Below are positions 51,716 to 62,309 of a DNA stretch of 64,000 bases, piece after piece. A program made the translations under genes and the position numbers. Every line of letters begins with the position of its first letter. Position 1 is the stretch's first letter. This stretch comes from Amoebidium appalachense. Its lineage: Eukaryota; Ichthyosporea. The stretch spans positions 3,782,001-3,846,000 of the forward strand of contig CAVNZM010000011.1 of NCBI GenBank assembly GCA_963693365.1. The letters are read 5' to 3'. Under the pieces are notes generated by a model that saw nothing but the letters and a program-made list of their open reading frames with translations, ran no database searches and was not told the DNA's origin.

Positions 51716-53113
51716 ATGGAGCCGGAACCCCCCTTTTCGCCGGTCGCGGGGCTGAGTGCAACCTTCGCCCAAGCTCTTGTTTTTGGCCCCCTCGGCAAGC
51801 TCAAGGATGTCACCGTCGGCAAGTTCACCCAGTGGCGCGGCCAAGTTATGGACCCGCAGGATGAAATAGACCCGGAGTTTCTCGACGCTCTGCCCCCCAG
51901 TTTGATGGAGTGGCAAGATCCCATTGTGATGGATGAAGTGTTCTACGACGCCCCTGCGGCCAAGGCTTTTCAGGTTCCTGAAGTGTGTGCTGCGGCTGCG
52001 GCTATGATGGAGAAGCTTAAGATTCCTCAGCTCTCCAAGGCTGATAACGTGTTTGAATGGTACCGTCTCATCGATCGCATCGCCAAGCTGTCCCCCGACA
52101 CTCCCCTGGCCCAGTGGCAAGTTATGATTCTGCAGAGTGTGAACCGGGCAAGTGGTGATCCTCGTGTGTTGGAGATGGCTACCCTCCTTGACGACTACAT
52201 GGATCCTGAAAACGACAACAAGACGGTGCCGGTTCGTGCCCTCGGCATTGACGGCGAGGTGCGCTCGGAGGATTCTCTTCTTCACCTGGCCTCTCGGACA
52301 CCACTGAAGACGACTCGCCCTATGCACAAGGGCAAGGGTGAGATTCTGCAGGTCGAAGTCGAATTGACGGCGTCTGAGTGGCTGCTGCGTTTCATCGAGA
52401 ACTACTGGCTGACCAACATTCGGCGTGAATCATATGAGACACAGATCCGGGCCCTCCGTTTCACTCCCACGTCGGATGCCACGGCTGCCAGTATTGGTGG
52501 CCAAGTGACGGCACACACCAACACGTTTCGCCGTCTGCTGGAGTTAGCTGGTTTGAACACCGACGTCAGCGGTCAAATGCAACGTAGTTTATACAGGAAT
52601 ACGTTTGAGGCCGATGCGCAGTTGTGGGAAATAGCTCAGGCAAATAGCAAGCTTGATGAGGCTCAGTCGAAAATTATTAACAAGCTCGAGGGTCGTTTCG
52701 CTAGTCGGCAGGCGGCCAAGAAAGCGCAGGTCAATAGTGTTTCCACCCCAGGTAACAACGGTAGTGGTATTGGTGCTCCGGAGATTGCTGCCCTGCAGGC
52801 TCAGATAGCTAGCTTATCGGCTCAGGTGGCTGCCTTCCAGGCTGCCGGTGGTAAGGCCAAAAATGACCGTCAACCCCGTCGCCCGGCACCCTATCAGAAA
52901 AACGGCAAGCACGGTAGCCAACAGGGTAGTGAGACACCAGTCGTGCCTATTTCAGAACGAGTTTGTTTCCATTGTACTGGGATAGGGCATCAGAAACGGG
53001 ATTGTCCCAACCGAAAATTGCCTAAGACCTTTCCCTCAGCCCCCGAAGGTATTAGGTGGAAAGATCATGCTCAGCAGGCGTCGGCTAAAATTTTGGCCGA
53101 GCGTCGGCGTTGA
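51716..53113 (+). CDS. Retrotransposon Gag-like protein with CCHC zinc knuckle
   Basis: 465 residues from the first ATG (MEPEPPFSPVAGL). A long helical capsid-like region (for example EWLLRFIENYWLTNIRRESY) is followed by a coiled coil (IAALQAQIASLSAQVAAFQA), a basic linker and one knuckle CFHCTGIGHQKRDC with C417, C420, H425 and C430 (CX2CX4HX4C). Gag packages element RNA. The frame closes with TGA, and the same frame reopens after a second stop as the next entry. No flanking long terminal repeat or primer-binding site was found, so the element class (Ty3-like or other) is open. Confidence 0.85.
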   Translation: MEPEPPFSPVAGLSATFAQALVFGPLGKLKDVTVGKFTQWRGQVMDPQDEIDPEFLDALPPSLMEWQDPIVMDEVFYDAPAAKAFQVPEVCAAAAAMMEKLKIPQLSKADNVFEWYRLIDRIAKLSPDTPLAQWQVMILQSVNRASGDPRVLEMATLLDDYMDPENDNKTVPVRALGIDGEVRSEDSLLHLASRTPLKTTRPMHKGKGEILQVEVELTASEWLLRFIENYWLTNIRRESYETQIRALRFTPTSDATAASIGGQVTAHTNTFRRLLELAGLNTDVSGQMQRSLYRNTFEADAQLWEIAQANSKLDEAQSKIINKLEGRFASRQAAKKAQVNSVSTPGNNGSGIGAPEIAALQAQIASLSAQVAAFQAAGGKAKNDRQPRRPAPYQKNGKHGSQQGSETPVVPISERVCFHCTGIGHQKRDCPNRKLPKTFPSAPEGIRWKDHAQQASAKILAERRR

Positions 53114-53155
53114 CGGGGCGCTGAGAGTGGGGTAGAGTATATTGCAGTTGAGGCT

Positions 53156-54660
53156 ATGTGCAGTGATAGTGAAATGTCTGAAATCAACGTGTCTTGTTAT
53201 ACAGATACTGTTGAAGTAAATAAGACAATAAATCACTCACGGCCTGGTGCCGTAAAACAGTCAGTTAAAACTGCTGTGGTGCAATTTACCCCCTCTCTCG
53301 TTGAGAATCAGCATGAAGCTAAGTCTTCCCCCCGTTCCCCCCTTTCCCCCCTTTCCCCACAACCCCCACCCCCCCTTCCTCCCGTCCCCCCCCTTTTCCC
53401 CTTCCCCCCACCCCCCTCCCACCCCCCTCCCCCTCCCCCCCTTCCAATATTTCTGTGTCGGTGATAGAGACTAGTGTGGAAAGTAGTGAAGTGGAAATTT
53501 CTGTGTTACAGGAAGTGTTTGCATCTTTAATTCAGCCAGAAGCACGGTTATATGTTCCTGTGGTATTGGGTGATGTTCAAATTCATGATGCTCTTTTAGA
53601 TGGTGGTGCAAACATTAATTGTGTGCATGAAAAAGTTATTTGTAATTTAATGAAGATGGGTGCACGTGTTACAATGTTTTCAAATAACTTAGTGAGTGGT
53701 GTGAAGACTGCCAATCCTGATGCATCGTTGAATGTGGTGGGCCGGGTCACTCTCCCATGTACCATTGGTTCCCACACATTATTTGTCACGTTTGCTGTTT
53801 GTGCAAACATGGGTCAGAGTATGATTTTAGGCCGTCCATTTTCAAAGGCACATGTTAAATTGTTAGATGAAGAATCTAATAAGTTGCATTTGAAGAAGGG
53901 TGGTAGTGTACGTTTGCACACGGGTACGGAGGGGTATCAAAGTACTGCACACACTGTCAGCGAAATTTGTGTACCTCCCCACAGCCGTGCATTCGTCCGG
54001 GTGAACTTAGACAAATTTGCTGTCGTGGCAGATATAGGTGTCTTTGTTCCGGCAGCTAGGTTACTTCCATTTGTGAGTCCTTCATATAGTAAAGTGGCGG
54101 CTGATAAAACAATCATGATCGAAGTAGAAAATCGAAATCTTGATTCAGAATTAGTAATACCTGCTGGCACGCGATTGGGATATATCGAAGGGCAGCTGCC
54201 TTTCGATACAGTTGTTGCAGAAATAGTTATCCCCACCCCCGAGCTACCTTCAGATAAACCTAGTAATCCGGAAACATGTGGCCAGCCCGAGACATCAACA
54301 CCAACAGGAAGTCGCTCGCCTACGGTTGATGGTGTTTCAGTGTCTGCGGTTACCACGGTGTCTGGTCATCAGTCCGATGCAGTAGGTGTCAATCCCTCAT
54401 CCACAGAAAAGGGCCCTTCTAGTGATGATATTGGTAAAGCAGACGGAGTGTGTGCAGGTGAAGGTGCAAGTAGTAACTGTAACAGGGAGGGTGATTCCGG
54501 TGAAGTGAGTCTCCCCTGGGGTATGGTAGATCCAGGTTGGACGGATCAGCAACGTGCCTTCTATGAAAAACTACACCCTACTAGTAGAAAACTCGTACGG
54601 TGTCGACGAAACGTTATAACTCTCATTGTAAGATTTCAATACGGAATCATGTCTGGATAA
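53156..54660 (+). pseudogene. Retropepsin-like protease region, without reverse transcriptase
   Basis: 53156-53464 continues in the Gag frame after two stops and enters a Pro-coding C-rich tract (53325-53440). The protease lies in the other frame, from about 53455 to 54660. It shows LLDGGANINCV (the D-S/T-G signature with G in the middle position), ILGRPF as the second-half motif, and about 170 further residues before a Ser/Thr-rich stretch and the WTDQQRAFYEKLHPTSR segment that usually leads into reverse transcriptase. The frame then stops and no reverse transcriptase, RNase H or integrase follows. The Gag-protease link would need stop suppression and a shift in the C tract, so this is probably a remnant. 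Confidence 0.7.
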
Positions 54661-55088
54661 TTATATTTACCGCACTCCAGTTCATTTAAAGCACCGTAAC
54701 GGTGTGACAGACACTGTACATGTCACACTGTTTTACTGTTTCAAAAACTTACAATCAATCCTTTTGTAAAATGGAAAATCGAGACGCGGAAATCGAGATG
54801 CGAAATCAGGAGTTTTGGGAGATTCAAGACTACTAGTAAGTGGACAAAAAAGGATGAGCTGGGTCTCGAGGGGGGTGGCAGACAGTGCTCCATAGTATTG
54901 GACTACAATTATTTCACTTTGAATATGTTTTTTTGCCAAACTTACACGTATAATACATATGTCTATTGTTAAAATCAACTCAGCTAAAGCAAAGCCATTG
55001 ACAAACATAGATGTACATAACATGCCTGTGGGACAGTTTTGGTTGCCTGTCGAAATCAGCCATGTTGTTTGCACTTCTCTTAACGGCA

Positions 55089-55131
55089 CCAATCATGAAG
55101 GCGTGAGCCAGGGGCGGCGGCAGTATATAAA
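55089..55131 (+). promoter_or_regulatory. Promoter with CCAAT and TATA boxes
   Basis: CCAATCA at 55089 and TATATAAA at 55124-55131, followed after about 145 bp by the ATG at 55276. Confidence 0.75.
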
Positions 55132-55275
55132 GACGTGCCGTGCCTTGGGCTCAGTCAGACAGTCAGAAAGTAGCTCCACCCAGCTCCACCCTTCAACTGA
55201 ATTGCTACAGTACACTGCCTATAGTAACAGTTTGCGCGAGGCTCGAGCAATACCGTACTTTTCTGGCAAAAGAAA

Positions 55276-56579
55276 ATGGAACAGAAAACTACGACCCAGC
55301 CTTCTGAGCCTGCACAGTGCTACTACCGAAGGCTCAGCCTCTCCTCTTGTGACATTCCTGCCGTTGACTTTTCTTGGAAGCTCCTTGAACCGGCCTCTCC
55401 CTCTGCTGCTCGAACGATAGATTTCGCCCGGGATCACCAGACCTAGGAACGTCGACGTCAGCAACGTAGACAGCTGGCTCGATAAATATATGAGTCGGCA
55501 CATGGGGCTTCTAGTGCCCATGCCGGGCAAAGAGGGAGTGGTCACCCTAGGCCTGCTGGTAGCAAACCTCGCCGAGGACCCCACACAGCAGCGCATGGTG
55601 CCTGTGCAGGATGCTCATGCATCTTGGGATGATGTCGGTGGCACTGGTTCAAACCTCCTCCCAAGCAAAGCTACAAAAGAAGTGGAAGCACAGTGCGATA
55701 ACCGCAGTAGCATTCATGCTTCGGAGCTCGAGTGGAAGAGATCTCCTCAGGGTACTTTCTTTCGGGTTTGCGCCCGTGTCTTAGACGCCCATCAACATCT
55801 GCGTAATGCCCGACGACAATAGCTGGTGTGCCCTCAGTCGGGAGCTCGACATTATTCGTACTCTGCCATTGGAAACCCTAAGGCTTGTTAAGACCTTGAG
55901 GCCCACTCTCTCGGACGACTGCTACCCATCCGACACTACTACTACTTCCTACCAGTACGTGGCGTTCCCTGCAGGTATGGATGCTGACAAACGGCTCCGT
56001 TTTCACCTGCCCTGGGTTTCTGACCGTCAGAGAAAAGAAATTCACGAGTTGCCGGACTTTACAGCAGACAGCAGACGGTGCACCCTGGAGTGCCACGCGC
56101 GTGCATCCAAATCGCGCCGAACGGAGTCAAACAGCAGCAGCGGAGAGGACGATGGCACACCTCAGCAGGTCAAGAGGGCAAAGAACAAGGCCGCTCTGTC
56201 AGCGGCCACTCTTCGAACCGCTTCCGAGAGCGACAGATCTTTTAACGCCGCAATTGGGAAGGTGGTGCGGAATCGGGTCAAGTTTCTTTTGGCAGAAAAG
56301 GAGGGTGAAATGGAGGATTTAAAGGCCCATCTCGAAGAGAAGAAGCACCAGTACGATATTGAAGTGGCAAAACAGATATCGTTGGAAAAGGATACGAAAG
56401 CACAAAGGGAAGAGATTGCTCGGCTGACAGCACAGGTTGTAGTTCTAAACCAGAAAGATTCCGAAAAGAGCGCCAAGATGGGTAAAATGGAAAAGGTTTT
56501 GGAAAACCTCAGAGGAGAGAACACGAGGCTGAAGGCCAGCCTGAGGGACCTCCTGCAGCCCAATAAGTCTGAGTCTTGA
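55276..56579 (+). CDS. TATA-driven locus of three successive +1 frames, unknown function
   Basis: Frame a, 55276-55446: 56 codons starting MEQKTTTQPSEPAQ, ending at TAG. Frame b, open from about 55411, with ATG at 55490, to 55822: contains VDVSNVDSWLDKYMSRHMG, ends at TAG. Frame c, 55806-56579: starts MPDDNSWCALSRELDIIRTL, has an acidic Ser-rich middle (SNSSSGEDD) and a C-terminal coiled coil of about 100 residues (FLLAEKEGEMEDLKAHLEEK and on). Each frame is +1 to the one before, and the overlaps are short (tens of bases). One polypeptide of about 430 residues with two +1 shifts, a pseudogene with two insertions, or overlapping cistrons are all possible. No domain recognised, and no clear poly(A) signal. 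Confidence 0.55.
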
Positions 56580-57620
56580 GTGCATTCCCGGCCACACTCG
56601 GCTGCAGCAATATCCCAAAGTTTAAATTGGTGACTATATCTCGACTTAGCTATATATACTATGCTGGGTTCATTGAACAGTGTGAGGGTTAATAAGTTAG
56701 AGTTTTAAGGGTCCAGCTTTTACGATTGAAGGTGAAGTATTTTGTAGACACGTCTTAGACCAGAATTTCGCAAATAAGGACATATGTGGCCTGTGCGCAA
56801 ACGAACGTAAAGGTTGATCCCCCTTAAGGGCAGGGCATGTGGGCACTCGGTGCAGTTGCCCTTCGTTGCCCCTAGGGAGGTGGGGGTGTAGACATGGTTG
56901 TGTACATTCACGTGCACACCGTGCTGTTCCCCCACAACCAGTCTACGTGCCTTTGTGTCTTCTCGCCAGAGGCTGGAATAGAGCCTCGGAAGCAGCTACC
57001 AATCGGCTGCATCACTTTTAGCTGTATTCCTTATTAGGGCAGTTGCTCTGCACCGTAAGTATGCAGTTAGGAGCGATGCAAAGAACGTGAACACTTTGCC
57101 AGCATGTATCTTAGGTGTACGGCACACACTGTGTGCCGTAGACACTTTATTGGGCACTAGACATACACATGTAGCACTGCTAGTAGTATAACTTGAAGCT
57201 AGATTATGATCACCCAGGAGAAGCTCATGTACTCATGTATATGTCATGTACTTTATTTAAGTAGGGCCACATGCCTATTGGCTGTCGCCTTACAAAAGTA
57301 TGCGAGCAGTGCTCTCCGGACCTGCGGAAACCAAGGGACTATCAAAGGCTGGTACATTCCAGACTTGGGTCACTTGGGCGGGGCCGTGTGTCCGAGTAAA
57401 CGTTACACTAGTCGTGCGGTGTCAGACTAGCTGTAGCACCCGCTTTCTTGTCTCTATACTTACGTGCTTCTCCTAGCCTGCATATGTTAACTAGGGCATA
57501 GTATTAGTGTATACATCAGCAAAGGCCACCCACCCATCCATTCGGTATCATTCGGGCATCATGGATATTACTATGATAGTACCCATCCACGAACCCACCC
57601 TTCATCCAACAATATATCAG
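56580..57620. other. Spacer without recognised features
   Basis: Ordinary-composition sequence; no open frame with domain or splice support. A short inverted pair around tgtacggcacacactgtgtgccgtaga (about 57116-57142) forms a hairpin of GTACGGCACACA with TGTGTGCCGTA. Confidence 0.4.
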
Positions 57621-58440
57621 TCTGATACTCTTTTTGTTAAATCCTAATATCCGGTTATTTTAAGATATTAGAATGATATCCATGTCTAGATATCATTCTG
57701 ATATTGGAATAGCCCCCGAAAAAGCCCGAAAAGCCCCCGAAACTTTTGAAAAAGGCGTTGTTCTACTTGTTGCTCTATCCTTTGGCCATCCCGCTATGTA
57801 TCATTCTGATAACATAATAGATTATTGGAATGATACATACCCTCAAATGCTCTACGTTTTCAGATAGGGGTAAACATATCTGAATGAGACTTGAATAGTA
57901 CATTACAAAGTACAAAAAGTGCCCTCGTTGGTCATAAACGGTTATCCAAATGATATCATAATGATATCATTGCAAGAACGGGAGGTGTATTATAATATCT
58001 TTGTATGCCCTATTATGGTATTGGTATGATAGAAGAAAATGAAATTATCTTCCTTTCCTGATATCAGAATGGTCTCATTCTAATACCGTGAATGATATCC
58101 AAATGATATCTATTGTAGAAAAGGGGGTGTATTATAATATCTTTGAATGCCCTATTATGGTATTGGTATGATAGAGGAAAATGTAACGAAATTCCTTTCC
58201 TAATATCATATTGGTGTCATTCTAATATCGTGAATTCCAAAACCTCATATCATAATAGCACTATTCCAAAAATCGTGGAACATTTAAATCTGTACCCTAT
58301 TATAGTATCATAATTGAGAGACATGTATATCATTATGGTCACCTTTGATTGTCGTTGTGGGCATCATAATGGTCACTTAAAATATATCATTGAATTTCGT
58401 GTACCATAATGGTACCATTTTATTGATTCGTTCCGTCGTC
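57620..58440. repeat. Diverged AT-rich repeat field related to the 147-bp satellite
   Basis: Many copies of ATGATATC, GATATCATT and TATCATTCTGATA. Two clear units starting gtgtattataatatcttt at 57985 and 58137 (152 bp apart) share gccctattatggtattggta. The motif content and unit size resemble the satellite at 60.7 kb, but identity between units is low. A C tract (58447-58484) ends the field. Confidence 0.7.
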
Positions 58441-58484
58441 GACGTCCCCCCCCCCCTCCCCCCCCCCCCCCCCCCCCCCCCCCC

Positions 58485-58746
58485 GGTCGATCTGCTATTA
58501 GCACTAAACTGTATTCAGACTTAGAAAACAAAAAAAAAAATTCTAAGTAAATCTCAAAAAAAACAAAAAAAAATTTTTTTTCTAAGTAAATCTCAAAAAA
58601 AATTCTAAGTCTCGCTCAAAGAGAACTACGTATCATGGTGTTTTCAAAAGTTTTAAGACACACGCCCAGCGCGTGTTAATACCGTCACATTTTAACCTTC
58701 CAAACAACCAAAATAAAACATAACAATATACTAACATTTTTGTTAG
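58485..58746. other. A/T-rich spacer
   Basis: Repeated ctaagtaaatctcaaaaaaa units (58542-58620, about three, degenerate) and A/T runs. No gene. Confidence 0.5.
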
Positions 58747-59058
58747 TTAGTATACTAAATTATTATTTCTTTTAGTCTTGTGGTTCAATTTCTTGGGGGG
58801 GATCTTTATGGGTGATTTTGCGGGCCGCTTATTGGCGACGCGCGACGCCTCGTCGCTGCTGCCGCTCTCACGCTCCTTGTCCCCCGCACCGCCAACCACC
58901 GACCTGTTGCCGTCCAACAGCTTGAGGTCCACCACCTTCTCGTTGGACTGCTTCGTGGAGGGCTTGTCGTCTCCCTTCTCGTCTTGCACATCAGCTGACA
59001 GGCTGAGGACTGCCTTCTCCCGGGCCTTGCAGATCTTTTCCCAGGTCTTTGCATACTG
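58747..59058 (-). CDS. Last exon of an unidentified gene, Lys-rich C-terminus
   Basis: The minus-strand acceptor gtcccaacccag is followed by an open frame: YAKTWEKICKAREKAVLSLS, then acidic/basic linker sequence (DVQDEKGDDKPSTK, VDLKLLDGNRSVVGG) and a basic tail (KRPAKSPIKIPPKK), ending at TAA (58747). The GC-rich codon use against AT-rich surroundings supports coding. The tail could be a nuclear localisation signal (inference). Upstream exons were not identified; they should lie to the right, where copy M of the DR repeat sits in sense orientation. Confidence 0.6.
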   Translation of the reverse strand, partial: QYAKTWEKICKAREKAVLSLSADVQDEKGDDKPSTKQSNEKVVDLKLLDGNRSVVGGAGDKERESGSSDEASRVANKRPAKSPIKIPPKKLNHKTKRNNNLVY

Positions 59059-59332
59059 GGTTGGGACAGAAGGAGATTGTGTGAGTGTTTTTAACTTTTC
59101 TGGCTAGCCTGAGCATGTATGTACCTGGGAAAAATGCTATCACAATGTTACCATACCAAACCTAAAGATGACATGATAGGATGATACTTGCCCACGCTTA
59201 GGAGATATCCTTAAAACACTACGATGATACGTAACCCATACATACGACTTATCAATATCATCTTTTCGATATCCATACGTTGTCTTTCGGACCGGAGCTA
59301 AAACACAATGATGAGGGGGGGGGGGGGGGGGG

Positions 59333-59480
59333 TTGAATGCAGAACACGGTACGAAATACGCATACACGATGAGAAGCATGGTGCAGGACACATGCAAAGG
59401 CAAACATTCAAGTATGCAACATCAGCCATGTGCACAGTATGCGTCATAAGCAGAGCCCATCCTCAGGGAGGACCCAGCCT
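59333..59480 (-). repeat. DR repeat, 3' part, second subfamily (copy M)
   Basis: Near-identical over about 150 bp to copies F and K (acacatgcaaaggcaaacat, cacagtatgcgtcataagca). The 3' end abuts the G run at 59316-59332 (poly-C in sense). It is in sense orientation relative to the minus-strand exon at 58747-59058. Confidence 0.88.
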
Positions 59481-59518
59481 GGGGGGGGGGGGGGGGGGGG
59501 GGGTAGTTGTTTACCTTG

Positions 59519-59559
<41 letters not shown>

Positions 59560-60200
59560 ATCAATGATAAGCCGGCCATGTGTTTATCATGGCGCACCGG
59601 TAAATGAATGTGGCGATTATGTGTAAATATATAAACGGAAATACATTATAAAAAAGGACTCACTCAACGAGATGAACGAGCGTTACAAAACGTACGTGTC
59701 TGCCCCCCCCTCCCCCCCCCCCCCCCCCCCCGCCCCCCACCCAACCCCCCTGTCTTCCCTCCTTCCCACTACGACCCCCCCCCCCCCCTGCACGTGTCTA
59801 GGTACTATAGATCCTACAGGTAACGATGGCAGGGTTAGGGTTATTCAGTGAAAGAGTGACAATACATAACCAACTGCAGTGTACATATGCGTGGATGCCC
59901 CAGTGATCGTGTTAATGGCCTCTATAATCATCATAGTGGTCATCATTAAAGCCCCATACGACCACCATAAGGATCGCTAGTTATACCCCCATACGATCAT
60001 CATAGTGATATCATTCTATGCCTCATTAACATGTGTTGCACATTAACAATATAATAATAAATTTTTTAACACTAATTACCGTGACCTAGGCGAGGGTTGT
60101 CAATTAAGAATAGCACAGTGACCAAGCAAAGCAAACTACATGCAAAAACCATATTTGCAACGCCTCCGTGTCACGTGATACCAAATATGGAACAAAAACT
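59481..60200. other. Spacer with G, C and GT tracts
   Basis: G run (59480-59502), GT array (59521-59554), C runs (59703-59731, 59776-59788) and catcatagt/catacga short repeats (59930-60020). No gene recognised. Confidence 0.45.
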
Positions 60201-60521
60201 CTATAAGTAACCAATCCGATGCGCCTGCTCATATTCCATGCTGCTGTGATTGGCTTAATCATGAGCCGGGATGACGGAACGGTGGTGGAAGTAGGGTTTG
60301 AGGAGGTGAAACAATGGCAATTGTTGGGGACTAAAAATCAGTGGTTTTATGTGCAGGCCAAATGGGAAACCGTGCTGCCCCCCACGCGAATTTTGAAGCC
60401 GTATATAATCAGATCGTGCATGGCCACCTGTATAGGCATTTGGTATCCGTTTAAGGAATCGTTCGAGTGTGCGCCCATGGGCCGATCCCGGGCCATGACA
60501 CAAACTAATACGATTGCTTAG
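60201..60521 (+). CDS. Short open frame with its own TATA/CCAAT, doubtful gene
   Basis: CTATAAG (60201) and CCAAT (60211) precede a GATTGGC (60248) and an ATG at 60261. The 86-codon frame starts MSRDDGTVVEVGFEEVKQW and contains KNQWFYVQAKWETVLPPTRI. An in-frame ATG at 60219 is too close to the TATA box. No domain recognised; a real small gene or chance. Confidence 0.3.
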
Positions 60522-60696
60522 CTGGCTTCTCCTCAAATTTTTTTATGTGGGTAGCCTATTAGGTATGCATGTAAAGTAATTAATTTTCTCTCCCTTTATT
60601 CACTTTTTACAAAATGATATTGGAACGGTATCTTATTTTGAGCCAAAAGATCTCATATTACTATCTGCGTGGATCGCGAACACGTATCCCGACAGG
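60522..60696. other. Left border of the satellite
   Basis: AT-rich sequence with a half-degenerate satellite-like unit from about 60613 (aaatgatattggaacggtat). Confidence 0.4.
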
Positions 60697-61872
60697 TATC
60701 AGAATGATATTGGGATGATATAGTATGGGAAACATCTGGTGTTGCAGAAGAGGATATTGGAATGATATCGTACAATTATGTCACAACATCTCATAATGAT
60801 ATATTCATGGGACTAAACAAATATCTGAGAAGTAAAACATAGGTATCGGAATGATATTGTTATGATATAGTATTGGATACATCTGGTTTTGCAGAAAAGG
60901 ATACTGGAATGATATCGTACAATTATGTCACAACATCTCATAATGATATATTCGAGGGACTAAACAAATATCTGAAAAGCAAAAAATACATATCGGAATG
61001 ATATTGTTATGCTATAGTATTGGATACATCTGGTTTTGCAGAAAAGGATACTGGAATGATATCGTACAATTATGTCACAACATCTCATAATGATATAGTC
61101 GTGGGACTAAACTAATATCTGAAAAGTAAAAAATACATATCGGAATGATATTGTTATGCTATAGTATTGGATACATCTGGTTTTGCAGAAAAGGATACTG
61201 GAATGATATCGTACAATTATGTCACAACATCTCATAATGATATATTCGAGGGACTAAACAAATATCTGAAAAGCAAACAATACATATCGGAATGATATTG
61301 TTATGATATAGTATTGGATACATCTGGTTTTGCAGAAAAGGATACTGGAATGATATCGTACAATTATGTCACAACATCTCATAATGATATAGTCGTGGGA
61401 CTTAACTAATATCTGAAAAGTAAAAAATACATATCGGAATGATATTGTTATGCTATAGTATTGGATACATCTGGTTTTGCAGAAAAGGATACTGGAATGA
61501 TATCGTACAATTATGTCACAACATCTCATAATGATATAGTCGTGCGACTTAACTAATATCTGAAAAGCAAACAATACATATCGGAATGATATTGTTATGA
61601 TATAGTATTGGATACATCTGGTTTTGCAGAAAAGGATACTGGAATGATATCGTACAATTATGTCACAACATCTCATAATGATATAGTCGTGGGACTTAAC
61701 TAATATCTGAAAAGTAAAAAATACATATCGGAATGATATTGTTATGCTATAGTATTGGATACATCTGGATTTGCAGAAAAGGATATTGGAATGATATCGT
61801 ACTATTATGTCCCAACATCTCAGAATGATAACGTTGTGGATACTGTCCTAATATCGGAAAGGGGTATAAAAA
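60697..61872. repeat. Tandem satellite, eight monomers of exactly 147 bp
   Basis: TATCGGAATGATATTG (or TATCAGAATGATATTG in the first unit) recurs at 60697, 60844, 60991, 61138, 61285, 61432, 61579 and 61726: every step is 147 bp. Inner units are almost identical, and the first and last are diverged, as expected when unequal exchange keeps the centre uniform. Alternating variants (gcaaacaa/gtaaaaaa, atgctatag/atgatatag) hint at a 294-bp two-monomer higher-order unit. Each monomer carries three AATGATAT motifs. Because 147 is divisible by three, a long minus-strand open frame runs through the array; it is not a gene. Confidence 0.95.
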
Positions 61873-62086
61873 TAATCAAGATATCCGAAAGGGCCTATTT
61901 AGATATTGTGGAGGTATATAGGTTTTATTTGTGGAAATTATTGACATAAATATTTTTCTGGGTAAACACGTAGGATGGGTGTTCGATACCAACATAACCA
62001 TGTAGGCTTCATTTCGTGTTTTAGCAGTTAGCGGTTGGCTGCCCGCACACGGGCACCTATTAGCCAGTCAAAACATCAGATACCAC

Positions 62087-62183
62087 AGATCACTAGACCG
62101 AGTTATGATTGGCTCGGATCAGATTTCACATATCACTAGATCGATTTTTGATTGGTTCAGATCGGTAGGCTTAGGTATATAAG
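62087..62183 (+). promoter_or_regulatory. Promoter of the second Gag-like gene: duplicated CCAAT module and TATA
   Basis: A 43-bp module (atcactaga...tgattgg) occurs twice: GATTGG at 62107 and 62150. TATATAAG follows at 62176-62183, and the ATG is 127 bp further on. Confidence 0.8.
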
Positions 62184-62309
62184 CACGACAGTTTTTAGCA
62201 GATCAGCAAGCTACAAACACATCTTCTGTGTTTAGCATCCACAGCCTTACAGCTATATATTCCTTTTCACTCCTTTTCATTCTCCCTATCTTTCCCTACG
62301 CCGGTCAGC

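Noticed and set aside
51180-55130. Long terminal repeats around the Gag/protease element
   Set aside because: I compared the sequence before Gag with that after the protease and found no matching direct repeat and no primer-binding site. Only the promoter layout is similar.
61254-61676. 140-codon frame repeating a 49-residue unit
   Set aside because: 147 is a multiple of three, so any frame without a stop in one monomer stays open across the satellite. No start context, and AT-rich composition.
60697-61872. Tandem repeats taken as a CRISPR array
   Set aside because: Monomers are contiguous with no unique spacers, and the genome is eukaryotic.
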